A program made the translations under genes and the position numbers. Below are positions 37,567 through 47,341 of a DNA stretch of 64,000 bases, in pieces. The stretch comes from Enterobacter wuhouensis (GTDB lineage Bacteria; Pseudomonadota; Gammaproteobacteria; Enterobacterales; Enterobacteriaceae). The stretch spans positions 434,001 through 498,000 of the forward strand of contig NZ_SJOO01000003.1 in assembly GCF_004331265.1 (NCBI RefSeq), written 5' to 3'. Position 1 is the first letter of the stretch. The number at the start of each line of letters is the position of its first letter. Under the pieces are notes generated by a model. The model was not told where the DNA came from, searched no databases, and saw only the letters and a program-made list of their open reading frames with translations.

Positions 37567-38490
37567 ATGGATAAGCTACGCGGCATGGAGACGTTCGTTG
37601 CGGTGGTGGAAAGCGGCAGCTTCACCAGCGCGGCGGCACGGCTGGAGATGTCGGCGGTGATGGTGGGCAAGTACGTTGCCCTGCTGGAATCCCGGCTCGG
37701 CACGCGGCTGCTGGAGCGCAACACGCGCCGACAAAGTTTGACCGATGCCGGACGCGTCTATTTTGAAGAGGCAAAGCGGGTGCTGGAGCAGGTCGTGATT
37801 GCTGAAAGCGCGGTGGAGCGCCTGCGTGCCGCACCCGCCGGCACCCTGCGCGTGACGGCGCCCACGTCGTTTGGCGGCTGCGTGATTGCGCCGCTCACCG
37901 CCACCTTTTTGCAGCGCTTTCCCGACGTGCGCGTGGAGCTGGATCTCACTAACCGGATGGTGGACCTGGTGGATGAAGGCGTCGATCTGGCGATCCGCAT
38001 CGGTGACGTTCGCAACGACGATCTGGTGGCGAAATACCTCTGTCCGTACCGAATGGTCATTTGCGCCGCGCCGGACTATCTGGCCCGCCACGGTACGCCG
38101 CAAACCCCTGCCGATCTGGTGGATCATCTGTGCCTGTCCCACACGGTATGGACGGCGCGCAACGAGTGGCGGCTGCCGGGCGTGGAAGGGGAGGTGCGCT
38201 GGAAGCGGGACGCGATCTTAAGGTGCAACGACGGCTACGGACTGCGGATGGCGGCGAGAGCGGGAGCGGGGCTGCTGCTGCAGCCTGAGGTGCTGGTGGC
38301 GGAAGAGCTGGCGAGCGGAAAGCTGGTACGGGTGCTGGAGAAATTCACGCCTGAGCCAAGGCCGGTGCATCTGCTGTGGCGGCAGGATCTCCGGCCCCTG
38401 CCGAAGCTCACGCAGTTTATTGCGCATGTTGTGCGGTCTGTCATGCCCGATGGCGCTGCGCTTACCGGGCCTATAAAACCCGGTCCGTAG
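37567..38490 (+). CDS. LysR-type regulator divergent from the SDR-like gene
   Basis: 307-residue LysR-type regulator. The N-terminal HTH is ETFVAVVESGSFTSAAARLE...VGKYVALLESRLGTRLL (about 8-52), with a typical effector domain (TLRVTAPTSFGGCVIAPL, DLAIRIGDVRNDDLV). It is closest in style to the DsdC/AaeR-like LysR branch common in enterobacteria. The last 15 or so residues (MPDGAALTGPIKPGP) come from a REP element that runs into the gene and provides the stop. It probably controls the adjacent SDR-like gene across the 98-base divergent gap. Confidence 0.88.
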   Translation: MDKLRGMETFVAVVESGSFTSAAARLEMSAVMVGKYVALLESRLGTRLLERNTRRQSLTDAGRVYFEEAKRVLEQVVIAESAVERLRAAPAGTLRVTAPTSFGGCVIAPLTATFLQRFPDVRVELDLTNRMVDLVDEGVDLAIRIGDVRNDDLVAKYLCPYRMVICAAPDYLARHGTPQTPADLVDHLCLSHTVWTARNEWRLPGVEGEVRWKRDAILRCNDGYGLRMAARAGAGLLLQPEVLVAEELASGKLVRVLEKFTPEPRPVHLLWRQDLRPLPKLTQFIAHVVRSVMPDGAALTGPIKPGP

Positions 38491-38506
38491 GCCGGGTCAG
38501 GCGAAA
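38445..38506. repeat. REP element overlapping the LysR gene 3' end
   Basis: GCCCGATGGCGCTGCGCTTA with CCGGGCC, then GTAGGCCGGGTCAGGCG. It is a degenerate member of the same REP family as at 11508 and 36019. About 45 bases of it are translated as the C-terminus of the LysR-type regulator. Confidence 0.8.
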
Positions 38507-38513
38507 AGGGGGC

Positions 38514-39074
38514 TTAGAACCGGTAACCCACGCCCACGTTAAACCCGTTGATGGAACGATTGCCGTCCAGATCCGCGTTGGTGCCTTCGTAGCCAACGTT
38601 AATCGCCAGCTCTGGCGTTGGGTTAAACTGCACGCCCGCGCCGTAGGCGAAAGAGGTCGATTTTTCGGAGATGCTGTCCTTCTGGGTAAAGCCGTCGCCC
38701 GCGTTCACCCATTTGGTGTCGCCGTCCGCTTTGGCGTGTGCGACGCCGCCCAGCGCATACAGGGAAACGTACTCATTAATGCGGTAGGCCGGGCCCACCA
38801 GCAGGGAGTAATACTTTGCCTCAACGTGGTTTTTCACCGAATCAGAAGCAACATAGTAATGTTCGTCCTCATCGCCGCTCATGTAGGTGAATGAACCCAT
38901 AACGCTCCACGGGGAATCCCACTCGTAGCGATACTGCGCGTTAACGCCGCGGATATTTTTGAAGTCTTCGATTTTGCTCTGCGCATAGCCAACGGAAACC
39001 GTCTGGTTATCCGCCAGCGCAGCGCCGCTCGTCAGGCTTGCCGCGATAATTACCGCCAGAGATATTTTTTTCAT
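38514..39074 (-). CDS. Ail/Lom/OmpX-family outer-membrane protein
   Basis: 186-residue outer-membrane eight-stranded barrel protein. The signal peptide is MKKISLAVIIAASLTSGAAL (cleavage after ALA), followed by amphipathic strands with long acidic extracellular loops and the C-terminal signature INGFNVGVGYRF ending in Phe. The family (Ail, PagC, OmpX) mediates adhesion, serum resistance or envelope functions. It lies 94 bases after the lipoprotein gene in the two-partner-secretion locus, so it might be co-expressed. The ATG is preceded by AAGGATGACGGTAA. Confidence 0.88.
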   Translation of the reverse strand: MKKISLAVIIAASLTSGAALADNQTVSVGYAQSKIEDFKNIRGVNAQYRYEWDSPWSVMGSFTYMSGDEDEHYYVASDSVKNHVEAKYYSLLVGPAYRINEYVSLYALGGVAHAKADGDTKWVNAGDGFTQKDSISEKSTSFAYGAGVQFNPTPELAINVGYEGTNADLDGNRSINGFNVGVGYRF

Positions 39075-39167
39075 TTACCGTCATCCTTTCGTCGTTTTTT
39101 TTTTAATGATTGCCGGAACGCTCCGGCAGTACGGGCGCGGTAATCCGCGCCAGATAAGGTGATAAAG

Positions 39168-39527
39168 TTAGTTCGGGCACAGCCCGGTCGGCGCCTTTAG
39201 CGGGCCGCACTCATCGAAGCCATAGACCTTGTAGCCCTTGGCTTTCATGCAGCTGGAGATTTTCTCTTCTCTGGCAACCACTTCCTGAAGCGTTTGCCCT
39301 AGCCGGGCGCTGCCCCCGTTCCAGCTACCGTCATCCAGATTGGCGCGTCTGGGCACCCCGCAGCTGTAAAGATCTTCTTTACGCTGAGCGGTGTCGGTAC
39401 GCCCGGTGTTATCCAGCTTCTGGAAGGTCTGGGCGTATTTCACGTACTGGTAATTGGATGAATCCTTACTGTCCACTACGCAGCCGGTGAGCAGGAAGGG
39501 CAACAGAAGAAGCAGGCTTTTTTTCAT
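39168..39527 (-). CDS. Small lipoprotein downstream of the TpsA exoprotein
   Basis: 119-residue predicted lipoprotein. The signal MKKSLLLLLPFLLTGC ends in a clear lipobox (LLTGC, acylated Cys16), and Val-Val-Asp follows, compatible with outer-membrane sorting. Four more cysteines (SCGVP, SCMKAKG, DECGP, GLCPN) could form disulfides. No known family is recognised. It begins 11 bases after the exoprotein stop, in the position where CDI loci carry the immunity gene; this role is a hypothesis. A GTG at 39542 overlapping the exoprotein stop is an alternative start. Confidence 0.8.
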   Translation of the reverse strand: MKKSLLLLLPFLLTGCVVDSKDSSNYQYVKYAQTFQKLDNTGRTDTAQRKEDLYSCGVPRRANLDDGSWNGGSARLGQTLQEVVAREEKISSCMKAKGYKVYGFDECGPLKAPTGLCPN

Positions 39528-39538
39528 GGTTCGCTCAC

Positions 39539-42500
39539 TCACTGAGAGGTTGAGAAAATAAACTGCAGCAGCTCAGGCGACACCAGCTCGCTCATGGCAA
39601 ACGGTGTGGCAATTGGAATGGCTGCAATGGTCCAGGTATTGGCCGCCGTGGTAACCAGCGGGTTGCGATCCCGGCCGGTATTACCCGCGTTATCATAAAA
39701 ACCGGGCAACTGACCGCCAACCAAATCATGGGTTCCGGCATAGCTTTCAACAAGATCGTCAAAGAATGAACCCGCTGAATAGGTCCACGAGCTCATCATC
39801 CCCACGCCGCCCTGGAATCCGCCGGTCGGGCCATAAAGCCCGTCAGATACCGTACGGTCTTCCAGCAGGGCGTCGAACGTCTTATGACGGTCATCCCCTT
39901 TGTACTGAACCCGGCCTCTGTCGTCGAGAATAAGGGCGTGATTGTTGTTCTCATCGTTTACACAGCGGATGTTGTTGTCGCCGCAGATGAAGTCGAGGCC
40001 AACGCGGACGCCCCCGAGCTTAACGCCGTCGTACAGTCCGTCGCTTGGGCCGGAGACATTGCTGATCACGTTACCGTCTTTATCGACGACCCCCGGGAAG
40101 ATCAGGGAGTTTTTAAGCGTTTCCTCACGCATTTTCGTCGCCGCCAGCGACAGCGTGCCCTGGGTTATCGCAGCATCCGGCGACCCGGCAACGACACCCA
40201 CCAGCGTTTGCAGGAAGCGGCGCTGATACTGCAGTTTGTATATATCCTCCATCGCAGCATCTTGCTTCGCTTTATCGCCGGTTTTGATGGCGTCCTGAAG
40301 AACCTTACGGGCTGCGGCCTGCTTGTCGTCGAGGTACTCGCCAATCTGACGATTCGCATTCTCTTTGAAATCGCGGGTGACGCTGACCTGAAGGTTTAGC
40401 TCTTTGAACACCTCGTCTTTGTCGAAATTGTTCTTAATCGCCCCGGAGTTCGCCGCGGCGGTCTCGGTGGTGATATCGGTCTTCACGCCCTCAATGGCCT
40501 GCTGCTGGCCGTCCGGGTTGGTGAGGGTGATATTGCTGGTGTTAATGCCGCTGCGGGTGGTACCCCTGTCGCTACCGCTGTCGTGGCCGATGCCGAAGGT
40601 CACGTTTTTATTCGTACCCGCGTCGGCGTTGTGGCTTACCGAGCCGCCAATGCCAAAACCGTTACCCTCAAATTCCGAGGTATTCTGCACGTCGCGCCAG
40701 CCCAGCGTGCCGGTACTGAACTGGTTTTTACCCGCCAGCTCGGCGCTCTCGCTGGAGGTGATGATCCCGCCGATCAGTTCGGTACGATCCTTCACGTTGA
40801 TGTTGTAGCCATCGCCGCCCGCAAAGACGCCGGACTGCTCCTGCACCGAGGCGTAATTCGCATCCACCTTCGACTGACCATAGTTACCGGACGCCGCAAA
40901 GCCGTAGCCCACGGTGACCTGGCCGCCCATGCTCTTCTGCTCGCCTTTGTAGGTCATGGTGTCCTGCAGGCTCTCGATATTGAGGTTCTCAGCGGTGATA
41001 TCCACCCCTTTGCCGAGGAGCTGCCCCCCGCGCAGCGTGGTGTCGCCGCCGCTGATAATGCGGGTCTGCCCGTCCATATCGCCCACGTGGCTGTTGCGCC
41101 AGGAGACTTCATCCCCGTTGCCGTAGCCTTTGCCTTTGTTTGCGCCAGCGGTAACGCCGAAGGATGCGCCGCCCTGGCCGTAGCTGACCGCGATCCCGGC
41201 GTTCCAGCCGCTGGAGTTATCGGTGCTGCGATCGTGGCTCTCCTGCTGCGCCGCCACGATATTGATGTCGTTATCGGCAAACAGCGTGGTGCCTTGCTTA
41301 CCGCTCACGTCGGAGCCAACGATGTTGATATCCGACGTCTCGCCGCCGGTGGCGACCACCACGGCCTGCTTGCCGGCATTCACCTTACTTGCCAGCGCCG
41401 TGGTGCTGTCGTTGGTCTGGGTGTGCGTCTGCTTGCTTTGGCCGTAGGTCAGCGACACGCTCACGTTTTGCGCAGCGGCCTGGGCGCCGTTGGCCATCAC
41501 GCCCTGCGCGGCGCTCATCATGGTGTTAGCGGCGCGCGCGCTGTCCCACGCGGCGTTGGCGGCGGCCAGCATATTGATGCGGTCGTTGTTGCTCTGCCCG
41601 ATCTTCTCGGTCGACGCCATCACGCTTTGCAGCGCCTGTACGACCGGCACGTTCACCGCCAGGGTAAAGCCTTTCTGCTCCACGGTTCGTTTGTACTGCG
41701 AGGCGTAGGTGTTTTCCGCCGCCTCGATGGTGACGTTTTTCCCCTGAATGCCGACGTTGCCGTTTGGCGAGGCCACGGTGCTGCCGGTCTGGCGGTAGTC
41801 GTTACCCGCCAGCAGAAGCGTATCGCCCTGCAGGCTGCCGACCATCGACCCCTGACCCGCCAGCGCCTGGCTTGCCTGCTCGGTGGTCTCTTTGCGGGAT
41901 CCCACGGTGAAGCCAATTCCGCCCGAACTCAGCAGGCCCGATTTTTTCTCTTGCTTCAGGTGCGTCTCGTCGTTGCGTCCGCCCATGCTGGTGAGCGTCA
42001 GATCGTTACCGGCGCGCAGCGCGACGTCACCCGTGCCGACGACGCTGCTGCCCGCTACGGTGAGATCCTTCCCGGCGCTGATGTTAACCGAATCGGCGCT
42101 CAGCTCGCTTCCCTGCACCGTTTGCCGGTCTACCGTATCGCGGGTTTTGGTGGTGGTTTTCGACAGCCAGCCGTTGCCGCCTACCACTTTATGACGTTCG
42201 TCGAGCTGGCTTTCGTTAAGCACGCCTTCGATGTTGACGTTGTTTTTCGCCGCCATGACCAGCGCGCCGTCGGAGGTGACGGATGAGCCCCGGACGTTAA
42301 TGTCCTGACCTGCCGAGACGGCTACGCCGCCGGTGCCGGTGAGAACGCTGCCGTTACGATCGACGCTGCCCTGCCTGAGCGTGTTGTCCGCATCCCAGAC
42401 CAGGTCGTCGCGGCTGGCGGTCGTGACCGTATTGAGATCCACGTTGCGTCCCGCAACCAGCTGCGCTTTGCCGTTCTCGCCGCTGGCGATCACCTGCGCG

Positions 42501-45500
42501 CCGGTCAGGGTGATGTCGCGCCCGGACTGCAGCGCGAGCTTGCCGTCGTCGCCCTGAACGTAAATGCCGGAAACGCTGTCGATGGTGGTGCGCGCGAAGC
42601 TATTTTCCCCGCTCACGCTCTGCGCGCTGGCGGTCGTGGTGGTGACGTTAATATCGCGCCCGGCGTTAGCCAGCACGCTGCTGTCGCCGACGATGGCTGC
42701 GCCGACGTTGTTGATGTCGGTCCTGGCATTCAGGCTGACGTCCGCCGCCCTGATGATGCCTGACTGGTTGGTAATGTTGTCTGCGTCCAGCTGCAGCACC
42801 TTGCGCCCGGCAATGGTACCGCTGTTGAACAGGTCGCCGTTGAGCTTCATCGACACGTTGTTCCCGGCAATCAGCGCGCCGGAGCCATCGATATCGCCCT
42901 GTTTAACCTTGGCGTACACCTGCGGAACCAGCACGGTCTGCATTGAGCCGTCCTGCATTTTGACCTGGGTGTTAACCAGCCAGACGATATCCCCGGTCAG
43001 CAGCGCCATCTGCTCTGGCGTGAGCGCCACGCCGAGCTTGAGGTTATAGGCCTTGCCGAAGGTAATGCCTTTATCCATTAACGACTTAAACTGCTCTTCA
43101 TCGTTGCTGTAACCGTCCAGGTAGCGCTGGCCGGTGATGCCCACCACCTGCTCACGCACCAGCCGCTGCTCGTAATAGCCATCGCCCAGCCGCTTCAGCG
43201 TGTTGTCGCCATCGTCGGTAAACGCGTTTTGCATATAGTCGCTGCCGAGCCACTGGCGCTCGTTGGTAAAGCGCGGGTCGGTTTCGACCAGATACGGCAC
43301 GTCCGCCGACGGGTTAACCTTAAACAGGCTGTTGTCCGGCAGGGTGGTGTTCGGGCCGATTATGCGGATGGCGCCATCGGCTGGCGTCACCTCAAACTCC
43401 TGGCCTGCCGGCGGCGTAACGGGTTCGCCCGGCTTGACGGTGTGCTGCGGCGCGGCGCTGACCCCCGCAGCCTGACCAATGTCGACGCCCGTGCCCTGCA
43501 GCACCAGCGGCGTGATGCTGAGGTTGCTGCCCTCCACGCTGCCGTTGCTGACGACCTGGCCCGGCTTCAGGGAGATGCTCTGAATGGCGGTTGGCGGGGT
43601 ATACGCCGTGGCGCTGCGCCCCTGCTCGTCATCGCCTTTGTGACGGATGCGGTAGTAGTGGGTCACGGTGCCGCTGTCGGTGGTATAACGCACGCCGCTG
43701 ACGTCGTCATTCTGCACGCTGCCCAGCTGGTCAATCAGCAGCGTGCCGCCCGCCACGACCTGGCTGTTGTCGTTAAACAGCCTGTCGCCCGTCAGGGTCA
43801 TGCTGCCGCCGGAGAGGATCTTCGCCGGATCGCTCTCCTTAATCCGCGTTTCATCCACGGTGCGGGTGTAATCGTACTGGTTGAAATCGTCGTAGTTCGC
43901 GCCCGTATGTTCCGGCGTATTCAGGTTACGCAGGCCGTCCGAGGAGTTGCCGTCCACCCAGACGCCGTCGTCACCGGCCTTCCAGCGGCTGGTTGAGCCG
44001 GTGTGCTGATATTCGGTGAGCTGTTCCTGCGAAACCTGCACCACTTCGGTGGAGAAGTTATCGTTGATGTTATTGATCTGCGAGGCGGCAATCGCCATGT
44101 CCCCGGCGGACTCGATGGTGGAGCTGTGGTTATTAATCGCGCCCGCGCGCCCGGTCGCCGCGCCGCTTTCGTCCAGCGCGCCGCCAATCTGCATCGTACC
44201 GGCGCTGTAGATCAGGCCGTGTCCGACGTTGTTCAGCGTCTGTATGCCCAGATCCACGCGCTCGCGCCCGGCAAGCGTCGCCGCCGTGCCGTTTTCGGCC
44301 AGGTTGTTGAAGGTGATAGCGTTCACGCCCACGGCGTCACCGTAAATGCGCCCGGTACCGACGTTGGTCAGCGTATCGGCGTTAATGCGGGTGTGGATGC
44401 CGTCAATCAGGCCGTAGTTCAGCACGGTGCCGGTCGCGCTTAGCGTATTGCTCCCGGCGTTAATCTCGCCGCTGGCGGCGTTGGTGAGGCTGGCGCTCTG
44501 CAGGCTCAGCGCGCTGCCCGCGATCAGCCTGCCGCTGTTGGTGAACTCGCCCGGCGTGGTGAAGCTGAGGTTGCCGTTGGCAATGGTGCTCCCGCTGTTG
44601 TTCACTCCGCTTGCGCTACTCAGCGTCATATCCCCGAGCGACAGCAGCTGGCCGCTGGCATCAAGGTTTTGCGCCGCAACGCTGAGCGCTTTGCCAGCCT
44701 TAACCGTGCCGCCGGCGTTGATCAGATCCAGCCCGCTTCCGCTGAGATCCAGCGTACCGGCCGAGGCCAGCGCGCCTGCGCTGTTGTTCAACACGCCGCT
44801 GGCGCGCACGCTGAGGGCGTCATTCGCCAGAATGCTGCCGCTCTGGTTGTCGACGGCATTCGTGTTGACGGCGACGCTCTGGCCTTCCAGCCCCTGATTT
44901 TCACCAAGGGTGTTTTGGTTAACAAAGTTGAGGGCGTTGACCGTGACCGATTTGCCGCTGCGGATAAGGCCCGAGGCGTTATCCACCAGGCCTCTGGCGC
45001 TGTCGATCAGCAGATCGCCCACGGTCTGGATCTGCCCGCCGCTGTTTTGCAGGGTATCGCTGTGCAGGGCGGTGTTCGCGCTGCCAATCACGCGCCCCGC
45101 GCTGCGGTTGTCGATGCTGCTGGCGGCGATGTCGGCGCTATCCGCTGCGGCCAGCGTGCCCGCCTGATTGTTCAGGTTCCCGGTTGAGAGGTTCAGCGCG
45201 CCAAGGCTGTTAAGCGTGCCGGAGGCGTTATCCAGCGCCCCGGTGGTGACGTTCACGCCGTTGCCCTGCAGCACGCCGGAGACGTTGCTCAGCTGGCTTG
45301 CCGCGTTAAGGGACAGGCCGTCAGCCGCCGCCAGCTGTCCGGCGTTGTTGATCAGCGCGTCACCCGTGAAGGCAAGGCTGGTGCCGGAGAAGGTCGTCCC
45401 GTTGGTGTTATCCAGCAGGCTGCCGTTGAGCGTCATCGCGTCCACGGATTTCACCGCGCCGCCGCCGTTGTTCAGGGAGGCAAACGACGCGTTCAGGCGC

Positions 45501-47341
45501 TGGTTCGCGCCAATCTGGCCGAGAGTGTTATCCACATCGCCGCTGTTCAGCGTGAAATCACCGCTGCTGGCGAGGAAGCCGCTCTGGTTGTTCAGCGTGC
45601 CGCTCTCAAGGCTCAGCGCCCCCTGAGAGAGCAGGGAGCCGGACCGGTTGTCCAGCGTACCGCCGTTCAGCGCAAGGGTCGCGCCATCGGCGACAATCAC
45701 GCCCTGCTGGTTGGTTACGCCCGACGCGGTGATGCGCTGGGTTTTGGCGGCTTCGATGCGGCCTTTGGTATTGTTGATGGTCTGCCGGGTGGCGATCTCG
45801 CCGTCACCGGCAACCGCAGAAATCAGCCCCTGCTCGTTGTTAAGCGAGTCGGCCGTCATGTGGTTTTTACCCGCGACGGCAATCACCTTGCCCTGGGTAT
45901 TGTCGACGGACCCGGCGTTAATCTGCACGTTATTCGCCGCGCCCAGCGTACCGCCGGTATTGTCGAGCATCCTGCCGGTGCGAATAGTCAGCTCGCTGGC
46001 GTTAACCTTCGCGCGGGCCGTTTTCACATCCCCCGCGCCGCCCTCGATTTGCACGCGTTTTCCCTGCGTCTGGCTGTCGCTGAGGTCCACGCCCTGGCCG
46101 CTGGCGCTCAGGTTCCCGCCCGCCAGGGTTTGCCCGTGGGCGCTTAGCTGCCCGCTGGTGCTGAGCTGCAAATCGCCCGCATCGGCCAGCTTGCCGTCGC
46201 CTTTAACCCCGGCGGCCAGCACGCTCTCTTTGCTGCCGGTGAGGCTGGCGGCCTTGACCCGCACGTTGTTTGCCGCGGTCAGCACGCCGCTGTTAGACAG
46301 TTCGCCGGCGGTCTGGACGGTTGCGCTGTCGCTGGCGCGCACGGTGCCGCTGTTCTCAATGCGTCCGTCGGCGGTAATGATAACGTTGCCCGCCTGCGCG
46401 CCCATCGCCCCGGCGTTGCGTACGCCCACGCCGCGCTCGGTGCCGACCATGCGGATTTTACCCGCGTACATGCCGCCGAGGCTGGAGACGTCCACAGCCA
46501 GCTGGGGGCGTGCGGTGGCGTCATCGCTGCCTTTCTCAATCTTCTCATGGGCCGCATCTACCGTGTTGCGCCCGGTCGTGACCTTGAGGTCTTTCGCCCA
46601 CAGCCCGGCGTTCACCTTCACCGAGCGGGCGATGATGTCGGTGTAATCCGCGCCGGAGGTATCCATCCCGGCGCCGTCCACCACCACTTCACCGCGATCG
46701 ACCTTATAGCCCGTCAGCTGGCCGTCCTTCATCTGCGCCTGGCCGGTGGTCAGGGTGGCGCGGTTGGCGTTGATAAATCCGCAGCCGCTGCAGGTAATGC
46801 CCGACGGGTTCGCTATCACCACCTGGGCTTTTTTTCCCGCAACCTCAATCATGCCGTTCAGCCTGCTCGGATCGCGCGAGCTGACTTCGTTGAGAATAAC
46901 TTTGGCTTCCCCTTTGGCGAGCCACGGGTTGCCCGCCACCATGCCGCCGAGGTTGGTCTGCACGTTTTTGTGGGAGTTGTTGAGGATGGCCCCGTTTTTA
47001 TCCACGTCGAACCGGGTGTAGTTGTTGCGCGACACGCCCGCCTTCGATGGCGTCTGGATATTGACCTGCGGCGTGCCGTTGGCGCTTTTGATCACCGTCG
47101 GCTGCTGGTTTTTGGGCGCGCCGGTGTTGGCAACAATGGCGGCCTGCGCCGTGTGTACGGCACCCATCGCCAGCCACAGGCTTAGGCTGAGGGCGCTGAC
47201 CTTGCCAATAATCTGGCTGTGCGTATGGCCAATGCCGGAAGAACGGGATGAACCGGCGCGGCCGGAGCGGGCGATGTCGGCCACCACCATCAGCATGCCG
47301 CGCGCTTTGTTAAAGACAATTCGGTACAGGTTCTTATTCAT
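39539..47341 (-). CDS. TpsA exoprotein, filamentous hemagglutinin/CdiA-like
   Basis: 2600-residue secreted protein of two-partner secretion. It begins with an extended signal peptide (ESPR, MNKNLYRIVFNKARGMLMVV) and a signal region cleaved near AQA-AIVAN (about residue 67). The TPS secretion domain (about 70-330) carries NPSGITCSGCGFINANRATL. A long beta-helix of FHA-type repeats follows (units like LDNTxGTLxSxGAL and N-N-Q-A/S-G), then hemagglutinin-repeat/pretoxin-like regions. The last 200 residues contain AGSFFDDLVESYAGTHDLVG and IPIATPFAMSELVSPELL. No VENN motif is present. Likely a contact-dependent toxin or adhesin. It follows the acyltransferase gene with 8 bases of overlap. Confidence 0.88.
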   Translation of the reverse strand: MNKNLYRIVFNKARGMLMVVADIARSGRAGSSRSSGIGHTHSQIIGKVSALSLSLWLAMGAVHTAQAAIVANTGAPKNQQPTVIKSANGTPQVNIQTPSKAGVSRNNYTRFDVDKNGAILNNSHKNVQTNLGGMVAGNPWLAKGEAKVILNEVSSRDPSRLNGMIEVAGKKAQVVIANPSGITCSGCGFINANRATLTTGQAQMKDGQLTGYKVDRGEVVVDGAGMDTSGADYTDIIARSVKVNAGLWAKDLKVTTGRNTVDAAHEKIEKGSDDATARPQLAVDVSSLGGMYAGKIRMVGTERGVGVRNAGAMGAQAGNVIITADGRIENSGTVRASDSATVQTAGELSNSGVLTAANNVRVKAASLTGSKESVLAAGVKGDGKLADAGDLQLSTSGQLSAHGQTLAGGNLSASGQGVDLSDSQTQGKRVQIEGGAGDVKTARAKVNASELTIRTGRMLDNTGGTLGAANNVQINAGSVDNTQGKVIAVAGKNHMTADSLNNEQGLISAVAGDGEIATRQTINNTKGRIEAAKTQRITASGVTNQQGVIVADGATLALNGGTLDNRSGSLLSQGALSLESGTLNNQSGFLASSGDFTLNSGDVDNTLGQIGANQRLNASFASLNNGGGAVKSVDAMTLNGSLLDNTNGTTFSGTSLAFTGDALINNAGQLAAADGLSLNAASQLSNVSGVLQGNGVNVTTGALDNASGTLNSLGALNLSTGNLNNQAGTLAAADSADIAASSIDNRSAGRVIGSANTALHSDTLQNSGGQIQTVGDLLIDSARGLVDNASGLIRSGKSVTVNALNFVNQNTLGENQGLEGQSVAVNTNAVDNQSGSILANDALSVRASGVLNNSAGALASAGTLDLSGSGLDLINAGGTVKAGKALSVAAQNLDASGQLLSLGDMTLSSASGVNNSGSTIANGNLSFTTPGEFTNSGRLIAGSALSLQSASLTNAASGEINAGSNTLSATGTVLNYGLIDGIHTRINADTLTNVGTGRIYGDAVGVNAITFNNLAENGTAATLAGRERVDLGIQTLNNVGHGLIYSAGTMQIGGALDESGAATGRAGAINNHSSTIESAGDMAIAASQINNINDNFSTEVVQVSQEQLTEYQHTGSTSRWKAGDDGVWVDGNSSDGLRNLNTPEHTGANYDDFNQYDYTRTVDETRIKESDPAKILSGGSMTLTGDRLFNDNSQVVAGGTLLIDQLGSVQNDDVSGVRYTTDSGTVTHYYRIRHKGDDEQGRSATAYTPPTAIQSISLKPGQVVSNGSVEGSNLSITPLVLQGTGVDIGQAAGVSAAPQHTVKPGEPVTPPAGQEFEVTPADGAIRIIGPNTTLPDNSLFKVNPSADVPYLVETDPRFTNERQWLGSDYMQNAFTDDGDNTLKRLGDGYYEQRLVREQVVGITGQRYLDGYSNDEEQFKSLMDKGITFGKAYNLKLGVALTPEQMALLTGDIVWLVNTQVKMQDGSMQTVLVPQVYAKVKQGDIDGSGALIAGNNVSMKLNGDLFNSGTIAGRKVLQLDADNITNQSGIIRAADVSLNARTDINNVGAAIVGDSSVLANAGRDINVTTTTASAQSVSGENSFARTTIDSVSGIYVQGDDGKLALQSGRDITLTGAQVIASGENGKAQLVAGRNVDLNTVTTASRDDLVWDADNTLRQGSVDRNGSVLTGTGGVAVSAGQDINVRGSSVTSDGALVMAAKNNVNIEGVLNESQLDERHKVVGGNGWLSKTTTKTRDTVDRQTVQGSELSADSVNISAGKDLTVAGSSVVGTGDVALRAGNDLTLTSMGGRNDETHLKQEKKSGLLSSGGIGFTVGSRKETTEQASQALAGQGSMVGSLQGDTLLLAGNDYRQTGSTVASPNGNVGIQGKNVTIEAAENTYASQYKRTVEQKGFTLAVNVPVVQALQSVMASTEKIGQSNNDRINMLAAANAAWDSARAANTMMSAAQGVMANGAQAAAQNVSVSLTYGQSKQTHTQTNDSTTALASKVNAGKQAVVVATGGETSDINIVGSDVSGKQGTTLFADNDINIVAAQQESHDRSTDNSSGWNAGIAVSYGQGGASFGVTAGANKGKGYGNGDEVSWRNSHVGDMDGQTRIISGGDTTLRGGQLLGKGVDITAENLNIESLQDTMTYKGEQKSMGGQVTVGYGFAASGNYGQSKVDANYASVQEQSGVFAGGDGYNINVKDRTELIGGIITSSESAELAGKNQFSTGTLGWRDVQNTSEFEGNGFGIGGSVSHNADAGTNKNVTFGIGHDSGSDRGTTRSGINTSNITLTNPDGQQQAIEGVKTDITTETAAANSGAIKNNFDKDEVFKELNLQVSVTRDFKENANRQIGEYLDDKQAAARKVLQDAIKTGDKAKQDAAMEDIYKLQYQRRFLQTLVGVVAGSPDAAITQGTLSLAATKMREETLKNSLIFPGVVDKDGNVISNVSGPSDGLYDGVKLGGVRVGLDFICGDNNIRCVNDENNNHALILDDRGRVQYKGDDRHKTFDALLEDRTVSDGLYGPTGGFQGGVGMMSSWTYSAGSFFDDLVESYAGTHDLVGGQLPGFYDNAGNTGRDRNPLVTTAANTWTIAAIPIATPFAMSELVSPELLQFIFSTSQ

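Noticed and set aside
40583..42286. 567-codon plus-strand frame opposite the TpsA gene
   Set aside because: It is the antisense shadow of a GC-rich repetitive coding sequence: composition is dominated by Ala/Val/His/Gly, and there is no family pattern or ribosome-binding site.
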